Positions 7,845 through 16,646 of a stretch of DNA of 64,000 bases are shown here, one piece after another. The translations under genes and the position numbers were made by a program. The DNA is from UBA11358 sp049517655 (lineage in GTDB: Bacteria > Verrucomicrobiota > Verrucomicrobiia > Limisphaerales > UBA11358): the NCBI GenBank assembly GCA_049517655.1, contig JBEKRQ010000002.1, positions 186,001-250,000 of the forward strand, in the 5' to 3' direction. The stretch's first letter is position 1. The number at the start of each line of letters is the position of its first letter. The notes under the pieces were generated by a model. The model searched no databases. It saw only the letters and a program-made list of their open reading frames with translations, and was not told the DNA's origin.

Positions 7845-8718
7845 AGGCATACATCAATGCCCCCAAACCGATGGGCAGAGTCACAAAAATCCCGATGCAA
7901 CACGCGATGATTCCAGCCATGACCAACAAACCATAAACCAGCAAAAATGCAAACACTAGAAACCAATGTTTGTTGACCATCTTGCGACTTAATTCCATGG
8001 CCTGCCAAAATCCCATTTGCCTGTCTATAACCAAGGGAATGGAAAAAAACCAAGCCACAGCCAGATAAATTCCGGGAACAAGACACAAGACATAACCGAT
8101 TATTGTCAAAATGTTCATAATCAAACTGAGCAAAACCAACTGACCGATGGAATGACCAAAGCCCGAAAACGCGTCGCCAATTCCCGCACTTTCACCACGA
8201 ATTAATTTAAGGTAATATTTAAACAACCCAGCCATAAAGATGGTGTAAATCGGGCCGCTAACAATCGCCACCAGGACAATGGTGAGGATTCCACGCGGAG
8301 AAACGCGGTGTTCCATAATCATAGCGTTAATTGCCGGACGGGTGAACAGTCCAAAAACCTGATTGATGGCCACCGTAATCAGCATAATCAGAGCTGTGAT
8401 GCCTACGATGGGCCAAAAATTATTTTTGACCAGTTCCCATCCACGGCTGATGCAACCGCCGATGTCCAGTTCATAATCACGCCACAGCCAGTCGGCAGGA
8501 GTTGCGGCTGATGGCGGCGCGCTGGGCATCGCAGATTCACCAGCGAGCGCGGCGGCAAATTCGGGAAATGCCGAGAGCGGTTTCCACTCGATGTCGCCGT
8601 GCGCTTGCACGAGTGTTTGTGCGTTGAGCCGGCCATCGGCAATCCACTTGCGCAGATCCTCCTCCGAAACCGGGCCGTATTGTTTCTGGTCGCCTCCGAT
8701 GATTGTGTAGTCTGCCAT
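7810..8718 (-). CDS. GYF domain protein with multi-pass membrane domain
   Basis: A 302-residue protein. Residues 1-60 are a GYF_2-like domain (YTIIGGDQKQYGPVSEEDL..WKPLSAFPEF) nearly parallel to that of 6931..7383. A Pro/Ala/Ser linker follows, then about six hydrophobic helices (residues 115-295) with SRGWELVKNNFW before the first, as in DUF975-type or glycerophosphodiesterase-membrane-domain proteins. It is first in the cluster and overlaps the next gene. The conserved gene order suggests the three products form a membrane complex, but nothing in the sequence names its task. Confidence 0.7.
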   Translation of the reverse strand: MADYTIIGGDQKQYGPVSEEDLRKWIADGRLNAQTLVQAHGDIEWKPLSAFPEFAAALAGESAMPSAPPSAATPADWLWRDYELDIGGCISRGWELVKNNFWPIVGITALIMLITVAINQVFGLFTRPAINAMIMEHRVSPRGILTIVLVAIVSGPIYTIFMAGLFKYYLKLIRGESAGIGDAFSGFGHSIGQLVLLSLIMNILTIIGYVLCLVPGIYLAVAWFFSIPLVIDRQMGFWQAMELSRKMVNKHWFLVFAFLLVYGLLVMAGIIACCIGIFVTLPIGLGALMYAYETIFSQPQAS

Positions 8719-8782
8719 AATTTCACCAAGTTTCTTCAGGTTTTAGTCCGTCGGATGTTGTTATGCAAGCTCTGGTTTGTAA

Positions 8783-9889
8783 TTACGTATTTCGCACGAA
8801 AAGTTTCCCCGGCAGTTGCTTGATCACGCGCTTCATCTCCAGACTCAGCAACGCCACGCTCACCGCCGAACTCGGCAAACCGCTGCGCCGAATCACCTCG
8901 TCAATGCTCGATTCCTCGTGGCTCAAGGAATCATAAATGCGCCTTTCGTTCTCGGACAATTCCAGCGCGGGCAGCACGCCGGTTTCGCCAGGCGACGGCG
9001 GACGATTGCTCCCCGGAAACAAATACTCGAACTCGCTCAAAATGTCCTCCGCGCCTTCGCACAGCTTCGCGCCCTTTTTGATCAAATCGTGACAGCCCTT
9101 GCTGCGCGGTGAATCAATCCGCCCCGGCACGGCGAAAACCTGCCGGCCGTATTCCGTCGCAAAATTCGCCGTGATGAGCGCGCCGCTGTTCATGTCTGCC
9201 TCCACGATGACTGTGCCGAGTGTCATGCCGGCGACAATGCGGTTGCGAATCGGGAAACTCTGTTTGTCCGCCGGACGGTTGAACGGAAATTGCGTGATGA
9301 CTGCCCCGTTCTCTGCAATTCGCTCAAAGAGTTCCGCGTTCTCCGGCGGGAACACAATGTTGATGCCCGTGCCGAGTACGCAAACTGTCCGCCCTTTTGC
9401 AGCGAGCGCTCCCTGGTGCGATGCCGTGTCAATCCCGCGCGCGCCACCGCTCACGACCGTGACGCCGACGTAGGCCAGTTGATACGCCAGCTTGCGCGCG
9501 GCCTCGATGCCGTAATGTGTCGTCATCCGCGAGCCGACCATCGCGACAGCGTTTTTGTCCTTCGCGGTCAACTGACCTTTCGCGTAAAGCACAATCGGCG
9601 GGTCGTAAATATGCCGAAGCAATTCAGGATAATCCTCATCGCCCTGAATCAAAACATGACAGCCGGATTCCTGAACGCGTTTCAATTCACCGGCGAGGTC
9701 AACTGTTTTCTCCCAACTGGCAATCGCGGCGGCGGTTTCATCACCGATGTTGCAGACGCGGAGTAGTTCACTTTTGGACGCTTGAAGGATTTTTGGCGCG
9801 TCGCCGAAATGTTCGAGCAACAGCCGCACTCGCACCGGGCCGACATGTTCGATGAGATTGAGGGCGATGAGCGCTTCCCGTGAGTCCAT
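8783..9889 (-). CDS. dprA: DNA-processing protein DprA/Smf
   Basis: A 368-residue DprA. The N-terminal helical (SAM-like) region is followed by the Rossmann-like DNA-binding core with VAMVGSRMTTHYG, VSGGARGIDTASHQGAL and GTGINIVFPPEN, the classic Smf motifs. A C-terminal winged-helix-like domain (residues about 310-365) is present. DprA loads RecA onto incoming single-stranded DNA during transformation. Together with the YifB/ComM gene at 37634..39160 this hints at DNA uptake ability, though no pilus genes are in the window. Confidence 0.93.
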   Translation of the reverse strand: MDSREALIALNLIEHVGPVRVRLLLEHFGDAPKILQASKSELLRVCNIGDETAAAIASWEKTVDLAGELKRVQESGCHVLIQGDEDYPELLRHIYDPPIVLYAKGQLTAKDKNAVAMVGSRMTTHYGIEAARKLAYQLAYVGVTVVSGGARGIDTASHQGALAAKGRTVCVLGTGINIVFPPENAELFERIAENGAVITQFPFNRPADKQSFPIRNRIVAGMTLGTVIVEADMNSGALITANFATEYGRQVFAVPGRIDSPRSKGCHDLIKKGAKLCEGAEDILSEFEYLFPGSNRPPSPGETGVLPALELSENERRIYDSLSHEESSIDEVIRRSGLPSSAVSVALLSLEMKRVIKQLPGKLFVRNT

Positions 9890-9969
9890 GCAATTTGGAT
9901 AACGGTTGTGAATAAACGCCGCAAGTCCGCATTTAGCGCGATTGCATTTCGCCGGTTTTTTGCTACTTA

Positions 9970-10809
9970 ATGCGCGTGCCCGATCCCAGTTTGCTAATCC
10001 TCATTCCGGCCCACAATGAAGAGCGCCGCATCGAGCCGGTGCTGCGTGATTACGCGCGATTTTTTCAGAAAAATTATCGCGGCAAATTTCAGATCGTCGT
10101 CCTGCTCAACGGCTGCACAGACAACACGCTCGCAGTCGTTCAACGTGTTGCTGCTGAATTTCCTGCGGTTAGTGCGTTGGAATTCAAGGAACCCATCGGC
10201 AAGGGCGGTGCTCTCATCGAAGGCCTCAAGCTGGCGATGCACGCGGATTTGATAGGCTACGTGGACGCCGACGGCGCAACGCCGCCACATGCGTTTTTCG
10301 AGTTGCTCAAGCACATCGGCGAAGCCGATTGTGTCATCGGCTCGCGCTGGCTGCCCGGCGCGGTCATCCATCAATCACAAGCCAGCCACCGCAAACTCGC
10401 CAGCCGCGCGTTTCATCTCGTCGTGCAATTGTTGTTTTGGATGAACATCCACGACACGCAATGCGGCGCGAAAGTGATACGGCGCGAGGCAGTCGAAAAA
10501 ATTCATTCTTACCTGCGGATTGCGGACATGGCGTTCGACATCAATCTGCTTGTGGCGCTCAAGCGCGCGGGTTTCCGCATTCTGGAAGTCCCGACCGAAT
10601 GGACGGACCAAGCCGGGTCGAAGGTCGTGTTGTTCCATTCATCACTCGTGATGTTTCTGTCCACCGTGCGAATACGATTGATTTACTCCCCATTTTACAA
10701 ATGGCTGCGACCGTTGCGACCGTTGGAAGGTTGGATCTACAAAAAACTCCGCGCACCGCAACCGTTATCGGGGTCTCAAGTCCAAAGTTCAAAGCCCAAA
10801 GTGGAGTGA
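9970..10809 (+). CDS. Family 2 glycosyltransferase (dolichyl/undecaprenyl-phosphate type)
   Basis: A 279-residue GT-A enzyme. ILIPAHNEERRIEPVL is the nucleotide-sugar-binding start, DADGAT (about residues 97-102) the DxD-like metal site, and VIGSRWLPGA and DTQCGAKVIRREA are typical of the DPM1/ALG5-like branch that loads a sugar on a lipid phosphate. No C-terminal membrane helices are seen. The last 15 or so residues (after RAPQPL) are encoded by a repeat element (10770..10884) and probably are not part of the original protein. It converges on the flippase gene, and both suggest surface-glycan work. Confidence 0.85.
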   Translation: MRVPDPSLLILIPAHNEERRIEPVLRDYARFFQKNYRGKFQIVVLLNGCTDNTLAVVQRVAAEFPAVSALEFKEPIGKGGALIEGLKLAMHADLIGYVDADGATPPHAFFELLKHIGEADCVIGSRWLPGAVIHQSQASHRKLASRAFHLVVQLLFWMNIHDTQCGAKVIRREAVEKIHSYLRIADMAFDINLLVALKRAGFRILEVPTEWTDQAGSKVVLFHSSLVMFLSTVRIRLIYSPFYKWLRPLRPLEGWIYKKLRAPQPLSGSQVQSSKPKVE

Positions 10810-10884
10810 ACGCGCGACTTTGGACATTAGACTTCCTGCCTCGGCGAAGCGCAGTGAAGACGGGTGGACCCTGGACTCTTGAAC
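10770..10884. repeat. Repeat element spanning the ends of two convergent genes
   Basis: Contains the imperfect copies AGTCCAAAGTTCAAAGCCCA and, reversed, CTTTGGACATTAGACTTCC, then a second part ending in TGGACCCTGGACTCTTGAAC. It encodes the atypical C-terminal tails of both the glycosyltransferase and the flippase and forms their 17-base intergenic gap. Confidence 0.55.
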
Positions 10885-12164
10885 GTGAACCACGCGCAAA
10901 CGCCGAGCAATAAAGTGCTGAAGACACCAAGCGTCTGAATCATCATGCGTAATCCCGCCTGGGTGTCGGCCAAATTTCCCGCGTGTTGCCCAACCACTCC
11001 CAACGCCACGCCGTAACCAATTGCCACCAACACCAGCCACGGCACAACGGCAAATCGTCCGCGCGCCAGCAAGGCATTGATGAGCACATTCGCCAGCGTC
11101 AGCGGCAACATGCACCACGCGAACCACGGCACAAGCGGTGTTGAGACGTCAAGGAACGATTGGTCATACACGATGCGCAAAGGCAGCCATGGAAACAGTG
11201 TGCAGCCAATCACCGCTGCGCCGCCCGCCAGCATCGTCAGACCTAGTGCATGCGCCAGGACGTTCGTTTTCTCGCCGCGCGCCGCGCTGTGCGCGATTTT
11301 GGGAAACATCACCAGCGTCAGCGGCTGGGTAAAGAAAACCAGCGCCCGGCCAATCATACCCGCCGCAGCGTAGTAACCCGTTTGCTCGGCCAGGAAAAAT
11401 TTCCGCGTGAAAACCATGTCCGCGCTCAACATGAACGTCGCCGCGCCCAATCCCAGCGTCAGCGGCACGACCCTTCGCAGCCATTCATTCCAATCCACCA
11501 GTGCGGTTTCCGTCCGCCAGACATCCCGGATTTGCCAGCCGCCGATCACAATCACCACCGTCATGCCCAAAAGCACCGCGCTGACTGCGCCCGCAGCCCA
11601 ACCGTGGAACAGCAGCACAATCACGCAGACTGTGGCAAAACGCCCGACGCCGTTGAAAATATTCGTCCAGCCCAGCCAGAGAAAATTCTGCCGTCCCTGC
11701 AACATTCCCATGACCAACGGCATCCACATCGCCACAAGTCCAATGACGATGGTCACCACCAACGCCGCCGGATTTCCAATTTTTAAACCGGCCACCGTCT
11801 GATTCCAAAACACACCCACGATGGCCGCCATTGCCAGCCAGATGAAAAAAATCGCCCGCCACACGCCGCGAAACGTGCCCACCACCACCCGATGCTGTTC
11901 ATCGGTAACCGCCGCCGCCGCCTGTTGCGCAAAGACCATTTGCAATCCAATCGCCGGAATGGCCATCAGGGATATGACCTGCAGCAGCGTCGTGAACAAG
12001 CCGTATTCCTCCTTCGGCATCAGCTTGGCGACCATGTGAACGGCATACATCAGCACGCCGGCGGCCGTCGCCGTCAGCATCATCCAACCGCTTTGCCGGA
12101 AAAACGCGGCGCGGTGGTGCAAGAAGGAAGCCGCTGAAGTTGTTTCAACCTTTCCCGTGAGCAT
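10827..12164 (-). CDS. Polysaccharide/oligosaccharide flippase (Wzx-like)
   Basis: A 445-residue integral membrane protein with about 12 predicted helices. It opens with a basic segment followed by SGWMMLTATAAGVLMYAVHM, typical of MATE/PST-type flippases, and keeps the charged loop KLMPKEEYGLFTTL after helix 1. Members move lipid-linked sugars across the inner membrane. The C-terminal residues after KSPGST are derived from the repeat at 10770..10884. It is convergent with the family 2 glycosyltransferase. Specificity cannot be determined. Confidence 0.8.
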   Translation of the reverse strand: MLTGKVETTSAASFLHHRAAFFRQSGWMMLTATAAGVLMYAVHMVAKLMPKEEYGLFTTLLQVISLMAIPAIGLQMVFAQQAAAAVTDEQHRVVVGTFRGVWRAIFFIWLAMAAIVGVFWNQTVAGLKIGNPAALVVTIVIGLVAMWMPLVMGMLQGRQNFLWLGWTNIFNGVGRFATVCVIVLLFHGWAAGAVSAVLLGMTVVIVIGGWQIRDVWRTETALVDWNEWLRRVVPLTLGLGAATFMLSADMVFTRKFFLAEQTGYYAAAGMIGRALVFFTQPLTLVMFPKIAHSAARGEKTNVLAHALGLTMLAGGAAVIGCTLFPWLPLRIVYDQSFLDVSTPLVPWFAWCMLPLTLANVLINALLARGRFAVVPWLVLVAIGYGVALGVVGQHAGNLADTQAGLRMMIQTLGVFSTLLLGVCAWFTFKSPGSTRLHCASPRQEV

Positions 12165-12194
12165 GAGCGTTTGACAATATGATGTTGCTTCAGT

Positions 12195-13418
12195 TCAGGG
12201 AAGTGAATTCAGAAAATGCAAAAGCAAATTTTTGCCGCGCTCCAATTCCTCCAGCGAAATCCATTCGTCCGACGTGTGCGCCTGTGCGATGTCGCCGGGA
12301 CCGAACACCACACTCGGAATTCCGGCGCGTGATAAAACCGCCGCGTCGCAAAAATAGTCCACGCCGACCGGCTTCAACTGGCCGACACTGTGAAGAAACC
12401 GGCGAACCAGCGGCAGCCCCGGATTCGTCTCCAGCGGCAAACACGGCTCGAGTTTCGTGCTGGAAATCTTCGCGCTCAATTTCTTTGCGCGCAGCCACGC
12501 GGAAATTTCCCGCCGCACGCCGCTTTCCATTTCGTCCGGCAGCGTGCGCCGATCAACGGTGATGGTACAATGGTCTGGCACGATATTCGGCTGCGTTCCA
12601 CCGCGAATCGTGCCGACGTTAATCGTCGCGGTGCCAAGCAACGGATGACGGCGTTTTCGCAAGCGCGCGGCGTAATCCGTTTCGAGCGCGTCCACGATGC
12701 GCGCCATTTCGTGAACGGCATTTTTGCCGAGCTGCGGTGTTGCACCGTGTGCCGCCTTGCCATGCGTTTCAAGCTCCAGCCAAATGCTGCCTTTGTGAGC
12801 GGTGACGACCTGCAATCGCGTCGGCTCGCCGACAATCGCCAAATCCGCCTTGAATCCGCTGGCCGCCAGCGCGCGCGAACCGGCTTGTGCGTTCTCTTCG
12901 TCAATCAAACCGGCGAAGACGATTTCGGTTTCCTTCGGACGCGATTTCATCAATTCGCAAAGCGCGGAGAACATGGCAGCAACGGAACCTTTTGTGTCGC
13001 AGGCGCCGCGTCCGTGCAGACGACCGTTTTTGCGACGCGGAACAAATTGCGAATCGCCGGCGTTGACGGTGTCGAGATGCGGAGCGAGCAGGATGGTCTG
13101 GCGGATTTTGTTTCGCGGCAGCAGACGCACAATGAGATTGGAACGAGCCAAATCGGATTCTCTTGTTTGGTGGGGCGAGTGTCCTCGCGAGCCGGTCTTG
13201 GACTGCGGTGACATGTCACCGCTTTCTAAAGCGCGGACACGTCCGCGCACTCCAAACACTTTTTGAAATTCAACCTCAAGCCCAGTGCGTTTAGCAGCGC
13301 TGGCAAGAAAATCGGCGACGCGTTTTTCCCCAGCATGCGGATGGTGCGGCGGAAGAAAAGCTGGGTTTACGCTGGGCAGCGCAATGAGTTCAGCCAGGAG
13401 TTTTTCCGTGCGCGTCAT
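12195..13418 (-). CDS. M20 family deacylase (ArgE/DapE-like)
   Basis: A 407-residue zinc-dependent amidohydrolase. Metal-site motifs are LLAPHLDTV (His and Asp), HGRGACDTKGS, DEENAQAG with the catalytic Glu, VGEPT and the C-terminal His in IAQAHTSDEWI. The dimerisation domain lies in the middle (ATINVGTIRGG). Family members cut N-acetyl or N-succinyl groups from amino acids; the substrate is not clear. ATG 13416-13418 is the natural start (MTRTEKLLAELIALPSVNP); the open frame upstream runs into a repeat. Residues about 55-85 (LESGDMSPQSK..RGHSPHQ) are an in-frame insertion of a 93-base repeat with no counterpart in the family. Confidence 0.88.
   Translation of the reverse strand: MTRTEKLLAELIALPSVNPAFLPPHHPHAGEKRVADFLASAAKRTGLEVEFQKVFGVRGRVRALESGDMSPQSKTGSRGHSPHQTRESDLARSNLIVRLLPRNKIRQTILLAPHLDTVNAGDSQFVPRRKNGRLHGRGACDTKGSVAAMFSALCELMKSRPKETEIVFAGLIDEENAQAGSRALAASGFKADLAIVGEPTRLQVVTAHKGSIWLELETHGKAAHGATPQLGKNAVHEMARIVDALETDYAARLRKRRHPLLGTATINVGTIRGGTQPNIVPDHCTITVDRRTLPDEMESGVRREISAWLRAKKLSAKISSTKLEPCLPLETNPGLPLVRRFLHSVGQLKPVGVDYFCDAAVLSRAGIPSVVFGPGDIAQAHTSDEWISLEELERGKNLLLHFLNSLP
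13165..13257. repeat. 93-base repeat inserted in frame in the M20 gene
   Basis: Ends are the inverted hexamers GTTTGG (13165) and CCAAAC (13257). Inside are small palindromes (GTGACATGTCAC, GCGGACACGTCCGC). The length is exactly 31 codons, so the host frame is kept. A shorter relative containing GAGTGTCCTCGCGAGCC occurs at 29034..29070. Confidence 0.75.
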
Positions 13419-13427
13419 GGCTTCAGA

Positions 13428-13487
13428 GTGGCACAGGCTTCCAGCCTGTGAAAAGTAATTACTCCACAGGCCAGAGGCCTGTGCCAC
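13428..13487. repeat. Paired 'ACAGGC' palindromic repeat, intergenic
   Basis: GTGGCACAGGCTTCCAGCC at the left and its near inverse, ending CTGTGCCAC, at the right, about 14 bases apart. It is the same element type as in mutS and dnaE, here lying between the divergent M20 gene and the gene at 13524. Confidence 0.8.
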
Positions 13488-13523
13488 CTTTCCACTTTAT
13501 TCTCGACATCAATCATTTTGGAG

Positions 13524-14357
13524 ATGAAAACCGAGCCTGACGATATGACTGGCAGTTGCAAGCTTTGCAATAAAGTTGAGATATTAAAGGAATCTCACGT
13601 TATTCCGGATTTTTACATCCACGGACTAGAACACAAATTACCCACCGGTTCAAAAGGAGAACTTCAACCATTTTCAATTGTGTTGAGCGCAGATCCTGAA
13701 ATGGAAGGCGGAGCAATGCAACGTGGCTATTGGGAAAAAATTCTAGGGATTAAAGAATACTTACTTTGTGGTGCTTGTGAGCAAAAATTTCAAAGAAATG
13801 AAAGTTATGTTCGTGACTTGCTTTACGGAAACGCTCCGCCACCTCTTAAAAAATTGTCAATCGGCTCAAGTCTCAACCTTGGTATTGCACAACCTGATTT
13901 TGACGGTTTTCTTGGCGCAAAGAAAGTTATTGTCGACTACAAAAAATTAAAACTCTTTCAACTGTCACTTTTATGGCGTGCTGGAATTGCCAAAGGGTCG
14001 TTTTTCAAAAATGTAGATTTGGGCGAATTTCATAGCGCAAGATTGCGGGAGCTTTTACATGCGGAAAACCCGGGTTTGGACACAGACTATGCTTGTGTGA
14101 TGATTGACCTCCAGCACAATGGAAATGGCTATGCAGATTGGATTGAAGCGCCAAAAAGGTCAAAGGATGGTCAGGTAAATTATCAATTTATCATTGGCGG
14201 TTACATGTATTTGTTTACTGTTTCAAAGCAAAAGTCGCGACCGTCAGCCCAATGTTGTTCAGTAAAATCATCCGGCGAAATAATTATTCTTGTCGTTGAT
14301 GCGAAGAAGTTAATCCGTTCCAAGGCGGCGACGCTTCATCGGTTGGGGCGGCTGTAG
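13524..14357 (+). CDS. Unknown protein with CxxC...H...CxxC (HNH-like) N-terminus
   Basis: A 277-residue protein, not recognised with confidence. Near the N-terminus are CKLC, ESHVIPDFY and, about 60 residues on, LLCGACEQKFQRNE. This C-x2-C / SH-x-IP / C-x2-C-x-x-x-x-x-x-x-E order resembles the zinc-bound core of some HNH-type proteins, but the full ββα-metal motif is not evident. The rest (residues 100-277) is mixed alpha/beta with no membrane segment. The gene is distinctly AT-rich compared with both neighbours, a sign of recent transfer. ATG 13524 is chosen over the TTG six bases upstream. Confidence 0.6.
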   Translation: MKTEPDDMTGSCKLCNKVEILKESHVIPDFYIHGLEHKLPTGSKGELQPFSIVLSADPEMEGGAMQRGYWEKILGIKEYLLCGACEQKFQRNESYVRDLLYGNAPPPLKKLSIGSSLNLGIAQPDFDGFLGAKKVIVDYKKLKLFQLSLLWRAGIAKGSFFKNVDLGEFHSARLRELLHAENPGLDTDYACVMIDLQHNGNGYADWIEAPKRSKDGQVNYQFIIGGYMYLFTVSKQKSRPSAQCCSVKSSGEIIILVVDAKKLIRSKAATLHRLGRL

Positions 14358-14364
14358 ATTAATT

Positions 14365-16524
14365 TCAAACAATTTCCACCGGGCATTTCGGCAGCGCATC
14401 GAGAAACGCCTGGCCGTATTGCTTCGATAAAATTCGGTTGTCCAAAATCACAATGATGCCGGTGTCGGTCTTGGTCCGGATCAACCTTCCCACGCCCTGA
14501 CGGAATTTCAGAATCGCTTCCGGCAATGAAAATTCGCTGAAAGAATTCCCGCCGCGCGCTTCAATCGCCTCGATGCGCGCCTCGATGAGCGGATGGTCCG
14601 GCACGGCAAACGGCAGCCGCGTGATGATGACGTTGCTCAAGGCCTCGCCCGGCACGTCCACGCCCTGCCAGAAACTGTCCGTGCCGAATAACACCGAGTC
14701 CACGTCGTCCTTGAATTTTTCCAGCATCGTCGAGCGCGGCGTGCCGGTGCCCTGCACAAAACAGGCGACGCCGAGCTTGTTGAAAAACGGTTCCATCCGC
14801 TCGCCGAGTTCCCGCATGAGCTTGTAATTCGTGAACAGCACGAACGCCTTGCCGTGCGTTTGCCTCACGAAATGCCCAATCCAATGCTCCAGCGCGTCGG
14901 CGTAGCCGGCTTCGCGCGGGTCAGGCATTTTGCTGGCGACGAACAGTTTCATTTGCCGCTCGTAATCAAACGGCGTGCCGACCTGGAGTTGAGTGGCGGA
15001 TTCCGCGCCGATGCGGCGGATAAAATAATTCAAACCCGAGGCGGATTTTTTGGGGCTATTAGTAGCCAATAGTCCGTAGTCCGTGGCTTTTGTCTTTGAC
15101 CGCGTTGCTGTGGACCACTGACCACTGACTACTGACTGTGTTGCCAGCGTCGCGCTGGTCATTATGATGCTCGTGTCGCTCTCAAAAAGTCGGCGGCGCA
15201 GGAAATCCGCCACGTCAATCGGCGCGGCATTCAGCGCGAGATTTTTCTGCGCCTTGCCGCCGCGCTCGACCCAGTAAACGTGGTCGGCGGCACTTTGTTC
15301 GAGGAACGCCTTCACCTCCTCACGCAACTCATCCAGCCGCCGGTTGCATTCAATCAATTCCTGTCCAATATCTTTGTCTTCGCTCGTTTTGATCAAATCG
15401 CTGACGGCCTCGCGCAATCGCTGAATCGACAGTGTGACGTTGTCCTTGACGAGTTCCGCCCGCCGGATGCGCAGTTCGATCCAGCTTCGTTTGGTAGCGC
15501 GGGATTCCGTCGAGCCGAACCGGTCATTCCCGGCTGTTTTGGCCAGTTTCTCACACGCTTCTTCAACGTTTTCAAAAAACTTGTCGGATTCGCTCAAGAT
15601 GTCGGCCACCAGTTTCACTGCGCTGCCTTTGCGCAACGTGGCGAGCAGCCCCTTTTCCGTGCGCGGATTCCAGAGCCGGTTCAGCGCGTAACGCATCTGG
15701 CCGCTCGACACGCTCAAGCCGATGTGTTTCGACGCGACGCGCTCCATCTGGTGCGCCTCATCGAAAATCACGAAATCGTTCTTGAACAAAATACCGCCCT
15801 CGATTTCCTCCTCGATGCCGCCGAGCAGCGTGAAAAACAGAGTGTGATTCAACACCAGCACGTCCGAGGAAAGAAACTTGTTCCGCGCGCGCTGAAAGAA
15901 ACAAACGCCATGGTCCTTGGCGAAATCGGACGGGAAACCACATACCTTTGGCGAGCAAAGTCCACGCTCGGAACAAACCTGCGCCCAGACCTTCGGGTCC
16001 GGCTCGACGTCGAAATCCGAAAGGCTGCCATCCCTGGTTTTCTTTGCCCATTCGGCGATGCGCTGAAGTTCCTCGGTCTCGGACGACGTGAACAGGTTGC
16101 CTGATTGCTGCATGGCCTTGTGCAACCGGCGTGTGCAGAGATAATTCGCGCGTCCTTTGAGCATCGAGAAACTGAACTTCACCGGCAGAATTTGGACAAG
16201 CATTGGCAGGTCTTTTTCCACAAGCTGCTCCTGCAAATTAATGGTATGCGTGGAAACGACGGCTTTCTTCTTTTGCGCGACGGCGAACAGAATCGCCGGG
16301 ATCAGGTAGGCAATCGACTTGCCGACGCCCGTGCCGGCCTCGACCGCGAGATGTTCTCGGTTTTGCAACGCCCGCGCGACGGCGACGGCCATTTCCTGCT
16401 GCTGCGGGCGAAATTCAAAATTCTTCGCCTTCGACAAAATGCCCGTCGGCGAAAAAATCGCTTCGACCTGTTTCACCAGATCAATGCCCGCTCCGGCGGG
16501 CTGATGTTCGATGATCGAGATCAT
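14365..16524 (-). CDS. DinG/XPD-family ATP-dependent DNA helicase
   Basis: A 719-residue superfamily 2 helicase. Motif I is AGTGVGKSIAYLIPA (about residues 62-76), motif II is IFDEAH, and the later motifs include FGTDSFWQGVDVPGE, ITRLPF and QGVGRLIRT. Cysteines at CTRRL, CSERGLC, CGF and VCFF match the 4Fe-4S cluster ligands of the XPD/DinG group, which unwinds 5'-3' and acts on R-loops or damaged DNA. Residues about 462-490 (QSVVSGQW..DYGLLATN) are encoded by an inserted repeat between the strand SATLAT and the rest of helicase domain 2. The stop lies 7 bases from the convergent gene at 13524..14357. Confidence 0.9.
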   Translation of the reverse strand: MISIIEHQPAGAGIDLVKQVEAIFSPTGILSKAKNFEFRPQQQEMAVAVARALQNREHLAVEAGTGVGKSIAYLIPAILFAVAQKKKAVVSTHTINLQEQLVEKDLPMLVQILPVKFSFSMLKGRANYLCTRRLHKAMQQSGNLFTSSETEELQRIAEWAKKTRDGSLSDFDVEPDPKVWAQVCSERGLCSPKVCGFPSDFAKDHGVCFFQRARNKFLSSDVLVLNHTLFFTLLGGIEEEIEGGILFKNDFVIFDEAHQMERVASKHIGLSVSSGQMRYALNRLWNPRTEKGLLATLRKGSAVKLVADILSESDKFFENVEEACEKLAKTAGNDRFGSTESRATKRSWIELRIRRAELVKDNVTLSIQRLREAVSDLIKTSEDKDIGQELIECNRRLDELREEVKAFLEQSAADHVYWVERGGKAQKNLALNAAPIDVADFLRRRLFESDTSIIMTSATLATQSVVSGQWSTATRSKTKATDYGLLATNSPKKSASGLNYFIRRIGAESATQLQVGTPFDYERQMKLFVASKMPDPREAGYADALEHWIGHFVRQTHGKAFVLFTNYKLMRELGERMEPFFNKLGVACFVQGTGTPRSTMLEKFKDDVDSVLFGTDSFWQGVDVPGEALSNVIITRLPFAVPDHPLIEARIEAIEARGGNSFSEFSLPEAILKFRQGVGRLIRTKTDTGIIVILDNRILSKQYGQAFLDALPKCPVEIV
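15053..15140. repeat. Repeat inserted in frame in the helicase gene
   Basis: Paired arms AGTAGCCAATAGTCCGTAGT and GGACCACTGACCACTGACTA, the second with short tandem CACTGAC/ACTGACT units. It sits in the middle of the helicase gene and keeps the frame open. It is a different sequence type from the ACAGGC repeats. Confidence 0.65.
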
Positions 16525-16589
16525 TTTGTTTGCTGCTAAAGGCGCGGAAAGTTTGCAGGAAATTCCCGCGCGAACAAATTCATTTACGA

Positions 16590-16625
16590 AAACAAAAAGG
16601 CGCGTTCCCGGTCGGGAACGCGCCC
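16590..16625 (-). terminator. Rho-independent terminator
   Basis: On the minus strand an 11-12 bp stem GGCGCGTTCCCG/CGGGAACGCGCC is followed by TTTTTGTTTT. It lies 22 bases after the stop of the secreted three-repeat protein gene, which it would terminate. Confidence 0.85.
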
Positions 16626-16646
16626 GATTTGACCGCGCAAATTTGA

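Noticed and set aside
15280..16104. 274-codon open frame opposite the DinG-type helicase
   Set aside because: Amino-acid content is typical of a reverse frame (Arg/Phe/His-rich, no motifs), and the opposite strand has a full helicase.
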